Source of the DNA: Vreelandella neptunia
GTDB lineage: Bacteria; Pseudomonadota; Gammaproteobacteria; Pseudomonadales; Halomonadaceae
Direction: 5' to 3'
DNA length: 64,000 nucleotides
NCBI RefSeq assembly: GCF_000712975.1
Contig: NZ_JHQL01000004.1
Span: 1 to 64,000, forward strand
Shown here: piece after piece, positions 56,202-64,000 of the stretch
How the letters are laid out: each line of letters starts with the position of its first letter
How positions within the stretch are numbered: position 1 is the first letter of the stretch
Translations under genes and position numbers: made by a program
Notes under the pieces: model-generated
What the model saw: the letters and a program-made list of their open reading frames with translations, nothing else
Told to the model about the DNA's origin: nothing
Databases searched by the model: none

Positions 56202-56393
56202 CACGGTGCTCCTTCATTTTGTTAATAGCATTCAAACAAGCGTATGACATACGCCCCGCAACGTACAGCCCTTTACCCTGCTTAATCTGTACCTCTTTTG
56301 CCGTCTTGCGAAACTAGCGCTCATTATGGCAAAGCACTTGCCCCCTGCGGGAAAGCACGTCACATTACCCTGCTAACGATAAGGGAACGTGCT

Positions 56394-57311
56394 ATGCCAT
56401 TGATTTACTTTTTACCGCCCCTGGCCACCGTATTGATTTGGTCAGGCAATATGACGATTAACCAATTAACAGTGGGTGCCATTGCGCCTAGCAGTATCGC
56501 CTTTTTACGCTGGCTGCTAGCCTTGGCCGTGATGACGCCGTTTGTACTCCCTGCGGTGATACGCCACCGCGATGAAATCTACCGCAACTGGCCAAAATTA
56601 GCGCTGCTGGGGCTACTTGGCATGGGGCTTTGGCAAGGTTTAGCGTATGTAGCAGCAGAAACGACCACTGCCACCAATATGGGCATTTTAGCGGCCATGG
56701 TGCCCCTACTAACGGTTCTGTTAAGTGCGCTGATTTTGCGCGAACCGCCCACGCTTGGTGGTGTTTTCGGTGGGGTGTTAGCATTTATTGGCGTTACCGT
56801 ACTGCTTGGCCGTGGCAATCCTTTATCACTTTTACAGCTGCAAGTAGCGTTTGGTGATGCCTTAATGGTCGTGGCGGCCACCTGTTACGCACTCTATGGC
56901 GTTATGTTGAAGCGCTGGGCGATGAAACTCCCCCCTTGGGTGATGCTTTATGCTCAAGTCTGCTTTGCGGTGCTATTTCTGCTTCCCCCTTACTTAATGG
57001 GCCCAATGACGCCAGTAGACAGCCATAACGTCTGGTTGATTCTTTATGCAGGCATTCCCGCTTCCGTTATCACTACATTTTTATGGATGCGCGCGGTGCG
57101 TCAAATAGGTGCGAACCAGTCGAGTATTTTTATCAACTTGATGCCGCTTTTTAGTGCTGTGATTGCTATGGCATTTTTAGGCGAGCAGGTCGCAGGGTTC
57201 CACTTTATGGGAGGGCTGCTCATTCTTGCAGGCGTCATCATGGCACAAACGCTGACTCGACCACTGGTGCGTGCGGTCGCTGCGGATAAAACGAGCAATG
57301 CTCAGCAATGA
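56394..57311 (+). CDS. EamA/DMT-family transporter
   Basis: A 305-residue membrane protein with ten hydrophobic segments; starts MPLIYFLPPLATVLIWSGNM. ATG 56394 has AAGGGA 7-8 bases upstream; the longer frame from 56298 runs through the leader. EamA repeats are clear (VVAATCYALYGVMLKRW and FLWMRAVRQIGANQSSIFINLMPLFSA). Substrate unknown. 42 bases before the GNAT-nitrilase gene, same strand, so probably one transcript. Confidence 0.88.
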   Translation: MPLIYFLPPLATVLIWSGNMTINQLTVGAIAPSSIAFLRWLLALAVMTPFVLPAVIRHRDEIYRNWPKLALLGLLGMGLWQGLAYVAAETTTATNMGILAAMVPLLTVLLSALILREPPTLGGVFGGVLAFIGVTVLLGRGNPLSLLQLQVAFGDALMVVAATCYALYGVMLKRWAMKLPPWVMLYAQVCFAVLFLLPPYLMGPMTPVDSHNVWLILYAGIPASVITTFLWMRAVRQIGANQSSIFINLMPLFSAVIAMAFLGEQVAGFHFMGGLLILAGVIMAQTLTRPLVRAVAADKTSNAQQ

Positions 57312-57353
57312 TACAATAGGCTAACTTCATTCGACGGCCGGGAACCCCTGACT

Positions 57354-58922
57354 ATGTCCCTAGAAGAACTGCACCTTAATCTTCGCAACCTTACCAGCGA
57401 CGACTACGAACAGCTAAAAACGTTGATGGACGCGGTCTATCACGACCTCGGTGGTTCATGGCCTAAGCACACCATTGATAAGCTGATCCAGGAATTTCCC
57501 GATGGCCAAATAGCCATTGAGGACGACGGTATGCTGGTGGGCGTGGCGCTAACGGTACAGGTCGATTATGACGAGTTTTCTAACCCGCATAAATATGACG
57601 ACTTGATCGGCCATCGCGAAACTATTCTTAACGACTCGGACGGCGATGCTATGTACGGGCTGGATGTCCTTATCCATCCAGACTACCGTGGTTATCGTTT
57701 GGGCCGGAGGTTGTATGAAGCACGTAAAGAGCTGTGTCGTTCACACAATCTGCGTGCCATTTTGGCGGGCGGGCGCATTCCTGAGTATCACCAGCACGCC
57801 AAAGAGCTCACACCGGCGGAATATATCGACAAAGTCTCCCGCAAAGAGATTTATGACCCTATTTTGTCGTTTCAATTGGCGAACGACTTCCAAGTTAAGC
57901 GCCTGCTGCGCAAGTATCTGCCTGAAGATGAACAGTCTCGCGGTTATGCCACGCTCTTAGAGTGGAATAATATTCTATTCGAGCCTGCTGAAAGCGTGCT
58001 GGATACCCGCCCAACGCAGGTACGGGTTGGCGCCGTACAGTGGCAAATGCGTGAGTTCGCGTCGGTGGAAGCAGCCCTTCAACAAATTGAATACTTTGTT
58101 GACGCGCTGTCAGACTATCAAAGTGATTTTGCCGTCTTCCCAGAGCTGTTTAACGCGCCTCTGATGGGCCTACAAGACCGCGCGGCCCAGCAGGATCAAA
58201 TGGGCGCGATTCGCTTTTTAGCAGGCTTCACCGAACGCTTTAAAACAGAGCTTTCGCGGATGGCGGTGTCCTACAACATCAACATCGTCGGCGGCTCAAT
58301 GATTGAAGTCGGCGACGATGACCGTCTTTACAACATTGCGTACTTATTCCATCGGGACGGCGAAATTGAAAGGCAGGCAAAGCTGCATATTACCCCCCAA
58401 GAGCGCCGTGACTGGGTAATTGAAGGCGGTGACAACCTACAGGTCTTTGACACCGATGCAGGCCGCGTGGGCATTTTGATCTGCTACGACGTTGAGTTCC
58501 CAGAACTTGGCCGTCTACTAGCCGACCAGGACATGGATATTTTGTTTGTACCGTTCTGGACAGATACCAAAAATGGTTACCTGCGAGTGCGCCATTGCGC
58601 CCAAGCCCGAGCCATTGAAAACGAATGCTATGTGGTGCTGTGCGGTAGCGTTGGCAACTTGCCTTCCATTGAGAACCTGGATATCCAGTATGCGCAATCG
58701 GCTGTTTTCTCGCCGTCGGACTTTGCCTTCCCGCATGATGCCGTGCTGGCGGAAACCACGCCTAACACCGAAATGATTTTCTTCTCGGACTTGGACCTGA
58801 CCCGTCTCACGGTTGTGCGTGCCGAAGGTTCAGTGACCAACCTGAAAGACCGCCGCAAAGATCTATTTGACCTTCGCTGGCGCGACTGGTCCTGGAAATC
58901 CGGGGCTAACCTGGAAGAGTAA
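57354..58922 (+). CDS. GNAT acetyltransferase-nitrilase (carbon-nitrogen hydrolase) fusion
   Basis: A 522-residue two-domain protein. Residues about 8-200 are a GNAT-like domain (LDVLIHPDYRGYRLGRRLYEARK is the acetyl-CoA loop). Residues about 225-500 are a nitrilase-fold amidase with the Glu-Lys-Cys triad: FPELFNAPL, AKLHITPQERRDW and VGILICYDVEFPELG. The order is known in bacteria and yeast-like homologues, but the substrate is not. Normal full length. Confidence 0.93.
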   Translation: MSLEELHLNLRNLTSDDYEQLKTLMDAVYHDLGGSWPKHTIDKLIQEFPDGQIAIEDDGMLVGVALTVQVDYDEFSNPHKYDDLIGHRETILNDSDGDAMYGLDVLIHPDYRGYRLGRRLYEARKELCRSHNLRAILAGGRIPEYHQHAKELTPAEYIDKVSRKEIYDPILSFQLANDFQVKRLLRKYLPEDEQSRGYATLLEWNNILFEPAESVLDTRPTQVRVGAVQWQMREFASVEAALQQIEYFVDALSDYQSDFAVFPELFNAPLMGLQDRAAQQDQMGAIRFLAGFTERFKTELSRMAVSYNINIVGGSMIEVGDDDRLYNIAYLFHRDGEIERQAKLHITPQERRDWVIEGGDNLQVFDTDAGRVGILICYDVEFPELGRLLADQDMDILFVPFWTDTKNGYLRVRHCAQARAIENECYVVLCGSVGNLPSIENLDIQYAQSAVFSPSDFAFPHDAVLAETTPNTEMIFFSDLDLTRLTVVRAEGSVTNLKDRRKDLFDLRWRDWSWKSGANLEE

Positions 58923-58928
58923 ACCAAC

Positions 58929-58975
58929 AACGCCGCCCAATGAACTGACCACCAGCCGTTGGGCGGCGTTATTTT
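58929..58975 (+). terminator. Terminator of the DMT/GNAT-nitrilase unit
   Basis: Arms AACGCCGCCCAA and TTGGGCGGCGTT (12 bases) are followed by ATTTT, 7 bases after the stop. The same stem can serve the convergent alkyltransferase-like gene. Confidence 0.9.
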
Positions 58976-58989
58976 AAAGCGCTTCTGGC

Positions 58990-59289
58990 TCAATCAGGCC
59001 AAACAAGATGGGCAGGCACACGCCCTTTGCTATCAAACATAACGCCTTCATCGCGCAGTTTCTGATGCTGGCGTTCCGCCCCACCGTGGTCGGCGAGCGT
59101 TAACGACGCGGCAATGACACGGTGCCAGGGCAACAGATGCCCTTCTGGCAAATGACGCATCGCCGATCCAACCATGCGCGGCGTTGCGCCATCGGTCATT
59201 GCTGCGATACGCCCATAAGTCGTTACCCGCCCAGCAGGAATCTGATCAACAATGGTATAAATCTGTTCGAGCAGCTCTGGGCGTGGCAT
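58990..59289 (-). CDS. Alkyltransferase-like (Atl) protein
   Basis: A 99-residue protein matching the DNA-binding domain of O6-alkylguanine-DNA methyltransferase (PAGRVTTYGRIAAMTDGATP, RMVGSAMRHLPEGHLLPWHRVI). The active-site Cys of PCHRV is replaced by Trp (PWHRV), the hallmark of Atl proteins, which bind alkylated bases and pass them to nucleotide-excision repair. Confidence 0.93.
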   Translation of the reverse strand: MPRPELLEQIYTIVDQIPAGRVTTYGRIAAMTDGATPRMVGSAMRHLPEGHLLPWHRVIAASLTLADHGGAERQHQKLRDEGVMFDSKGRVPAHLVWPD

Positions 59290-59316
59290 GGTTACCCTTC
59301 GTCAATCAGCGTGTTA

Positions 59317-59922
59317 TTACAGTGTTGCGACCAGTTGATCGATTGCTTGGAACGCCTCTTTTAGCGCGGCATCGCGATGATTGTCGCCCATGTTCAACCC
59401 TTCAGCAAAGACGATCTCCACATCGCTAATGCCCATTAAACCGAGCATGGCTTTTAGATGCGGCGTTTGGCTGTCTAAGTCAGTTCCCGCGTATTGACCA
59501 CCGCGAGCAGCTAAAATAATTGCCCGTTTACCTTCAATCAAACCCTGCGGACCGTTTTCAGTGTAGCGAAAGGTTTCGCCAGCGCGCAGTACACGGTCGA
59601 ACCATGCTTTTAGCTGGGAAGGAATACCTAAGTTATACAACGGCACCGCCAGCACTAGAACCTCATGCGCTCGCAACTCTGCCAATAGCTCATCAGAGTG
59701 AGCCGCTAGCGCCTGCTGCTCAGCGCTGCGCTCTTCAGCTGGCGTTTGCCACGCACCAAGTTCTTCAATGGCAAGGTGCGGCAGTGTGTTTGCCACCACA
59801 TCGCGATGGGTGAGGGCAATATCGCGGGCTTTCACTTTGGCTTTAAAATGATTGGCTAGCGCATTGGACTGACCATTTTCGCCAAGAATAGAAGAAGTAA
59901 CCAGCAGTGTACGTTGGGTCAT
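59317..59922 (-). CDS. azoR: FMN-dependent NADH-azoreductase/quinone reductase
   Basis: A 201-residue flavodoxin-fold protein: TLLVTSSILGENGQSNALAN (FMN phosphate loop), VPLYNLGIPSQLKAWFDRVLRAGETFRY and AARGGQYAG are diagnostic of AzoR. It reduces quinones and azo compounds with NADH. 27 bases before the Atl gene on the same strand, so possibly co-transcribed. Confidence 0.94.
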   Translation of the reverse strand: MTQRTLLVTSSILGENGQSNALANHFKAKVKARDIALTHRDVVANTLPHLAIEELGAWQTPAEERSAEQQALAAHSDELLAELRAHEVLVLAVPLYNLGIPSQLKAWFDRVLRAGETFRYTENGPQGLIEGKRAIILAARGGQYAGTDLDSQTPHLKAMLGLMGISDVEIVFAEGLNMGDNHRDAALKEAFQAIDQLVATL

Positions 59923-60040
59923 GTAAAAATTCCTGCCATATCAGTGAGTTCGTTGGCAGCTATTCTACGTCGCTTTTCGATTAGCAAAAGCGCAACGTTT
60001 TCCCAGTTTCATTCTAAAAAAACGAATTGATGCCCAACAA

Positions 60041-60079
60041 AAAGCCCCACACCGTCAGCTTCAACAGTAGCGGGGCTTT
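60041..60079 (-). terminator. Terminator of the alanine/Na+ symporter gene
   Basis: On the minus strand AAAGCCCC (60079-60072) pairs with GGGGCTTT (60048-60041) and is followed by TTG, 26 bases after the stop. Confidence 0.8.
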
Positions 60080-60104
60080 CAACTATCGCATTACCAGGGA
60101 GCGA

Positions 60105-61556
60105 TTACTTACGCTTTGGCCACGCGTTAGGGTCTACTTTATCTACCAGCTTGGGGAATTTGCTGGGGTCAAACACTGGCTCTTTGCCTGCTTTTAGCTG
60201 TGCGTCATAATCACGGAATAGCGCAAAGGCAATCGGTGACAGCAACAAAATGGCCACTAAGTTAATCACTGCCATCATGCCCATGGAAAGGTCAGCAAAA
60301 TTCCAGATTGCGCCCAGGCTTGCCACCGAACCTACCATGACCATGCCCAATACCGCCAAGCGATAAATGAGTACCGCCACCGGTGCACGACGGCCTGCTA
60401 AGTACTCAATATTAGATTCGCCATAAGAGTAATTAGCGATCACAGAGGTAAACGCAAACAGTAAGATCGCCACGGCAATAAACATACCGCCCCACTCCCC
60501 TACGTGGCTAGAGAGCGCCATCTGAGTCAGCTGGATACCATTGTTTTCCTCGCCAGCCAATAGCTCAGGCCCTGCCATAATGATAATAGCGGCAGTGGCG
60601 GTACAAATGACCAAGGTGTCTAGAAACACGCCCAACATTTGAATAAAGCCCTGTGCGGCAGGATGGTCTGGACGAGTGCTGGCGGTCGCAGCCGCATTGG
60701 GCGCCGAGCCCATACCGGCCTCGTTGGAAAACAGCCCACGCTGAATACCATTCATAATCGCTTGTGAAATGGCATACCCCATAGCGCCACCCGCCGCCTG
60801 CTCTAAGCCAAAGGCACTTTGAATAATGGTCATAAAGGCCGCAGGCAAATCACTTATATTAAGTGCGACTACCACCAGTGCCAGTATTAAGTACAAGAGT
60901 GCCATCAGCGGCACCACGAGCTCAGCTACCCTAGCAATCGACTTTAGGCCGCCAAAGATGATCGGGGCAACCACTGCCATCAAGACTAACCCCATGGCCC
61001 AGGTGGGAATGGCAAACGCCTGTTCCATGGCCTGGGCGATGGAGTTGGCCTGTACGCTGTTAAACGCCAAACCGAACGCAATGATCAAACAGATTGAAAA
61101 CAGCACCGCTAGCCAGCGAAGCCCTAGACCACGCTCAATATAACGCGCTGGACCACCACGGAATGTGTTATCGCCGTGATCGACTTTATAGGCCTGCGCC
61201 AGGGTAGATTCTACAAAACTGGTCGCCATACCCACCATGGCGGTCATCCACATCCAGAAGATCGCACCCGGGCCGCCAAAATAAATCGCGACCGCCACGC
61301 CCGCTAGGTTACCAGTACCCACCCTTGCCGCTAAGCTAGTAGAAAGTGCCTGAAAGGAAGAAATACCACCGTTAGATTGACGCGAACTGCGCAGCAGCTT
61401 GAACATGTGGCCGAAATAACGTACCTGAATGCCACGGGTCATGATGGTGAAATAGAGACCAGCCCCGATCAGCAGGTAAATCAGCACACTGCCCCAGAGA
61501 AGCCCGTTGCCGCGATCAACCATCGCCGTCAACAGAGGGGGAAGAGTAAAATCCAT
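60105..61556 (-). CDS. Sodium:alanine symporter (AGCS family)
   Basis: A 483-residue transporter. ATG 61556 gives MDFTLPPLLTAMVDRGNGLLW; the longer frame from 61595 adds 13 residues. It has the AGCS signature (SFQALSTSLAARVGTGNLAG) and NEAGMGSAPNAAATASTRPDHPAAQG, and about ten helices. It imports alanine or glycine with Na+, fitting a high-Na+ environment. Confidence 0.94.
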   Translation of the reverse strand: MDFTLPPLLTAMVDRGNGLLWGSVLIYLLIGAGLYFTIMTRGIQVRYFGHMFKLLRSSRQSNGGISSFQALSTSLAARVGTGNLAGVAVAIYFGGPGAIFWMWMTAMVGMATSFVESTLAQAYKVDHGDNTFRGGPARYIERGLGLRWLAVLFSICLIIAFGLAFNSVQANSIAQAMEQAFAIPTWAMGLVLMAVVAPIIFGGLKSIARVAELVVPLMALLYLILALVVVALNISDLPAAFMTIIQSAFGLEQAAGGAMGYAISQAIMNGIQRGLFSNEAGMGSAPNAAATASTRPDHPAAQGFIQMLGVFLDTLVICTATAAIIIMAGPELLAGEENNGIQLTQMALSSHVGEWGGMFIAVAILLFAFTSVIANYSYGESNIEYLAGRRAPVAVLIYRLAVLGMVMVGSVASLGAIWNFADLSMGMMAVINLVAILLLSPIAFALFRDYDAQLKAGKEPVFDPSKFPKLVDKVDPNAWPKRK

Positions 61557-61670
61557 AGGTAATGCGTCCTTTTTAAAACAATGGAGGCGCATCATTCTTC
61601 ACGGCTGCACCAAAATGGCAAGAAAAACGGAAAAATTAGTGCCGTCGCCGGATTTAAATCTTCATTTCTG

Positions 61671-62090
61671 CTAGCAACCAGTTAATGTCACTAAAATACG
61701 CCGCGAACCACCATGCTCTCGATGCTCTCCAAGCCAAATACCCTGCCATGTGCCCAATGCTAAACGACCATCTCGAACAGCTAAGCAAAGTTGAGTGCCC
61801 AATAAGCTAGAAGCAACATGGGCAGGCATATCATCAGGCCCTTCAAGCGTATGACGAAAATAACTCAGCCCTTCCGGTACTAAGCGACGAAGAAATGCGT
61901 CTAAATCATGACGAACATCGGGATCAGAGTTTTCATTTAGGGTAAGCGAGGCAGAGGTGTGCATTAACTGTAGATGTAGTAAACCTTGACTACACTCGGC
62001 CAAACACGGCAGCGCTCGGGCAATGTCATTGGTAATTAAATGAAAGCCCCTGGGCGTTTCAGGTAAGTGAATTTCTTGTTGATGCCACAT
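61671..62090 (-). CDS. yjbQ: YjbQ-family (UPF0047) protein
   Basis: A 139-residue protein. ATG 62090 follows AAGGAG by 7 bases; the 157-residue frame from 62144 is leader. Motifs are LQLMHTSASLTLNENSDPDV, EGPDDMPAHVASSLLGTQL and LGTWQGIWLGEHREHGGSRR, the conserved metal-binding His core. Some members rescue thiamine-phosphate synthase mutants; the true role is not settled. Confidence 0.92.
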   Translation of the reverse strand: MWHQQEIHLPETPRGFHLITNDIARALPCLAECSQGLLHLQLMHTSASLTLNENSDPDVRHDLDAFLRRLVPEGLSYFRHTLEGPDDMPAHVASSLLGTQLCLAVRDGRLALGTWQGIWLGEHREHGGSRRILVTLTGC

Positions 62091-62261
62091 AAACACTCCT
62101 TTGTTATCGCTATTGTAGAGGGTTATTGGGTACAGAAATACCATAGCCTATTTGGGCTTCCTTTCGGCAAAAGTAGCGTAAAAGGAAACCGCACATAGCG
62201 CTTATTTCTCCATACTGATAGATTTAACACTTATATACCATGCAGTCATAAGGAGCGTTTA

Positions 62262-62873
62262 ATGCTCACTTTCGCACGAACTTCAAGGAAGATACGAATT
62301 TCAGGAAAGATACGAATTTCAGGAAAGAGAGCGGGGAAAGCCGCAGGACTAGTAGCAATCAGCAGTGTTGCATTAGCTGGAGCTGGCTGCACTGGCATAC
62401 CCGATGGTACTGAACCAGTGTCTGGTTTTGAGCTTAACCGCTATTTGGGTCAATGGTATGAAATAGCCCGCCTGGATCACTCTTTTGAGCGAGACTTAGA
62501 CTGCGTAACGGCGAGCTACAGCTTACGTGACGATGGCGGCGTACGCGTTATCAACCGTGGCTACAACCTCGCAGAGCAAGAGTGGAATGAAGCTGAAGGC
62601 CGCGCCTACTTCATTGACGATGAAAACATCGGGCGGTTAAAAGTCAGCTTCTTTGGCCCTTTTTATGGCGGCTATAACGTTTTAGAACTGGATGACGACT
62701 ATCAATGGGCACTGGTATCAGGCCCAAACCGCGATTACTTATGGATTCTCTCGCGCACACCAGTCATGGAGAGCGCGGTGGAAGAGCGACTACGCCAGCG
62801 CGCTGCCGAACTCAACTTCCCCACCGATGAGTTGATTGACGTCGTACAAGATCAAACGTGCCCTGAACGTTAA
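62262..62873 (+). CDS. blc: Blc-type outer-membrane lipocalin lipoprotein
   Basis: A 203-residue lipoprotein. The lipobox LAGAGC places the lipid Cys at about residue 43, after an unusually long, basic N-terminal region with a duplicated KIRISG unit. The lipocalin fold shows FELNRYLGQWYEIARLDHSFERDL, TASYSLRDDGG and YQWALVSGPNRDYLWILSRTP. Blc binds lysophospholipid in E. coli. AAGGAG lies 6 bases before ATG. 17 bases before the dehydrogenase gene. Confidence 0.94.
   Translation: MLTFARTSRKIRISGKIRISGKRAGKAAGLVAISSVALAGAGCTGIPDGTEPVSGFELNRYLGQWYEIARLDHSFERDLDCVTASYSLRDDGGVRVINRGYNLAEQEWNEAEGRAYFIDDENIGRLKVSFFGPFYGGYNVLELDDDYQWALVSGPNRDYLWILSRTPVMESAVEERLRQRAAELNFPTDELIDVVQDQTCPER
62291..62326 (+). 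repeat. Exact 18-bp tandem duplication inside blc
   Basis: The unit GATACGAATTTCAGGAAA occurs twice, head to tail, and is in frame, giving the repeated Lys-Ile-Arg-Ile-Ser-Gly in the signal n-region. It is consistent with recent slippage. Confidence 0.9.
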
Positions 62874-62890
62874 TAACACAAGGAGCCACT

Positions 62891-63964
62891 ATGGCCCACC
62901 GTATTGCAGTCATCGCCGGCGATGGTATTGGTACCGAAGTCATGCCCGAAGGCATTCGCGCCCTGGAAGTAGCTGCGAAGCGTTTCAAGATTGATTTAGC
63001 TTTCACAACGTTTGAATTTGGTAGCTGTGACTACTATTTAGAACACGGCAAAATGCTGCCCGACGACTGGTTTGATCAGTTAAAGGATTTTGATGCGCTG
63101 TTTTATGGTGCCGTCGGCTGGCCCGACAAAGTGCCCGACCATATTTCATTGTGGGGCTCGCTGCTACAGTTTCGCCGCCAATTTGACCAGTACATCAACT
63201 TGCGCCCCTGCAAACTGATGCCCGGCATCAAAAGTCCATTAGCAGGCCGCGAGCCGGGTGACATCGACTTTTACGTGGTGCGCGAAAACACCGAAGGCGA
63301 GTATTCAAGTGTCGGTGGCAAAATGTTCGAAGGCACCGAACGTGAAATTGTTCTTCAAGAGACGGTCATGAGCCGCGTCGGTGTTGATCGAGTTTTAAAG
63401 TATGCGTTTGACCTTGCGCAAACCCGTCCGCGTAAAAAACTCACCTCGGCCACTAAATCCAACGGCATTTCAATCACCATGCCCTACTGGGATGAGCGGG
63501 TTGCCGAAATGGCCAAGCACTATCCCGAGATTGCAGTAGATAAATTCCACATTGATATTCTGACTGCTAATTTTGTTCTACACCCAGACTGGTTTGACGT
63601 GGTGGTTGGCAGTAACCTATTTGGCGATATTCTTTCAGACCTTGGCCCCGCCTGTACAGGTACTATTGGCATCGCGCCCTCCGCTAATATCAATCCAGAA
63701 GGTAAATTCCCCAGCCTGTTTGAACCAGTACACGGCAGCGCCCCCGATATCGCGGGTAAAGGCATTGCTAACCCCATTGGCCAAATCTGGTCTGGTGCCA
63801 TGATGCTAGAGCACTTGGGCTACAAAGAAGCCGCCGATGCAATGGTAACGGCTATTGAAGAAGTGTTAAGCGAAGGCAGCCGCCAAGTACTGACCCGCGA
63901 CGTTGGCGGGCAAGGTAGTACGGTAAGCCTAGGCCAAGCGATCGCTGAACGTATTGGCGGCTAA
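62891..63964 (+). CDS. Tartrate/D-malate dehydrogenase (isopropylmalate dehydrogenase family)
   Basis: A 357-residue NAD-dependent beta-decarboxylating dehydrogenase: MAHRIAVIAGDGIGTEVMPE, YGAVGWPDKVPDHISLWG, FYVVRENTEGEYSSVGG, FGDILSDLGPACTGTIG and EPVHGSAPDIAGKGIANP. The DHISLWGSLLQFRRQFDQYINLRP segment fits the TtuC/DmlA group rather than LeuB. AAGGAG is 7 bases before ATG. It follows blc closely and ends in a hairpin. Confidence 0.92.
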   Translation: MAHRIAVIAGDGIGTEVMPEGIRALEVAAKRFKIDLAFTTFEFGSCDYYLEHGKMLPDDWFDQLKDFDALFYGAVGWPDKVPDHISLWGSLLQFRRQFDQYINLRPCKLMPGIKSPLAGREPGDIDFYVVRENTEGEYSSVGGKMFEGTEREIVLQETVMSRVGVDRVLKYAFDLAQTRPRKKLTSATKSNGISITMPYWDERVAEMAKHYPEIAVDKFHIDILTANFVLHPDWFDVVVGSNLFGDILSDLGPACTGTIGIAPSANINPEGKFPSLFEPVHGSAPDIAGKGIANPIGQIWSGAMMLEHLGYKEAADAMVTAIEEVLSEGSRQVLTRDVGGQGSTVSLGQAIAERIGG

Positions 63965-63969
63965 GAAAA

Positions 63970-63999
63970 AATGCCTCGCTGTAAAAACAGTGAGGCATT
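63970..63999 (+). terminator. Terminator after the dehydrogenase gene
   Basis: Arms AATGCCTCGCTG and CAGTGAGGCATT pair with one G-T wobble around TAAAAA. The T tract, if any, lies beyond the window edge. Confidence 0.75.
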
Positions 64000-64000
64000 A

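Noticed and set aside
61557..61670. Glycine or alanine-type riboswitch before the AGCS symporter
   Set aside because: The leader is short and shows no conserved riboswitch core.

Overview
The window looks like a chromosome segment of a moderately halophilic gammaproteobacterium, most likely Halomonadaceae. That assignment is an inference from gene content: a complete seven-gene Mrp Na+/H+ antiporter operon, PhaR, a LapA-type adhesin secretion locus, HiPIP, a Pseudomonas-like rpsF-rpsR-DUF2232-rplI-dnaB block, and the YeaG/YeaH/SpoVR operon. No insertion sequence, prophage, CRISPR array or rRNA is visible. Three tandem tRNA-Leu(CAG) genes are the only RNA genes I can support.

Region 1 (1-13525, all minus strand) is the most unusual part. 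It is a type I secretion and adhesin locus read from right to left: a TolC-type outer-membrane protein with a C-terminal SPOR domain, an ABC exporter with a degenerate C39-like domain, an HlyD-type adaptor, a LuxR-type regulator with an atypical receiver, then three overlapping or closely spaced genes of unknown role, and finally the N-terminus of a LapA-like adhesin that runs off the left edge. The three unknowns are a 1067-residue fusion of an alpha/alpha-toroid-like region with a complete MurF-like ligase, an exported HExxH peptidase candidate, and a membrane protein with a kinase-like C-terminus. The adhesin has a retention module, a TAAG cleavage-type site, and then at least 113 residues of nearly pure Asp-Ala repeat encoded by hexanucleotide DNA. 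The unknown genes are the best candidate for an undescribed system.

Region 2 (13.5-33.9 kb) carries two transporters, a selenoprotein-W-like Rdx protein, a short LOV photoreceptor, ettA, hinT, a phosphoribulokinase with an overlapping thioesterase gene, purD, phaR, rsmE, an exported retropepsin-like protein, a lytic transglycosylase, a DASH cryptochrome coupled to a DUF2256 zinc-ribbon gene, and mrpABCDEFG.

Region 3 (33.9-45.7 kb) holds hemH, an FeS-type photolyase with a DUF393 partner, two small conserved or hypothetical genes, dnaB, the ribosomal protein operon, rlmB-rnr, and the tRNA-Leu array with a good stable-RNA promoter.

Region 4 (45.7-64 kb) contains an NUC1 nuclease, a stand-alone Lrp/AsnC effector domain, HiPIP, the prkA-yeaH-spoVR stress operon, threonine aldolase, a 2,4-dienoyl-CoA reductase, a DMT exporter, a GNAT-nitrilase fusion, an alkyltransferase-like protein, an azoreductase, an alanine/Na+ symporter, a YjbQ protein, a Blc lipocalin and a tartrate/D-malate-type dehydrogenase. 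These are mostly single-gene housekeeping and stress units separated by clear hairpin terminators. Three flavoprotein light-related genes (LOV, Cry-DASH, FeS photolyase) lie within about 20 kb of each other.
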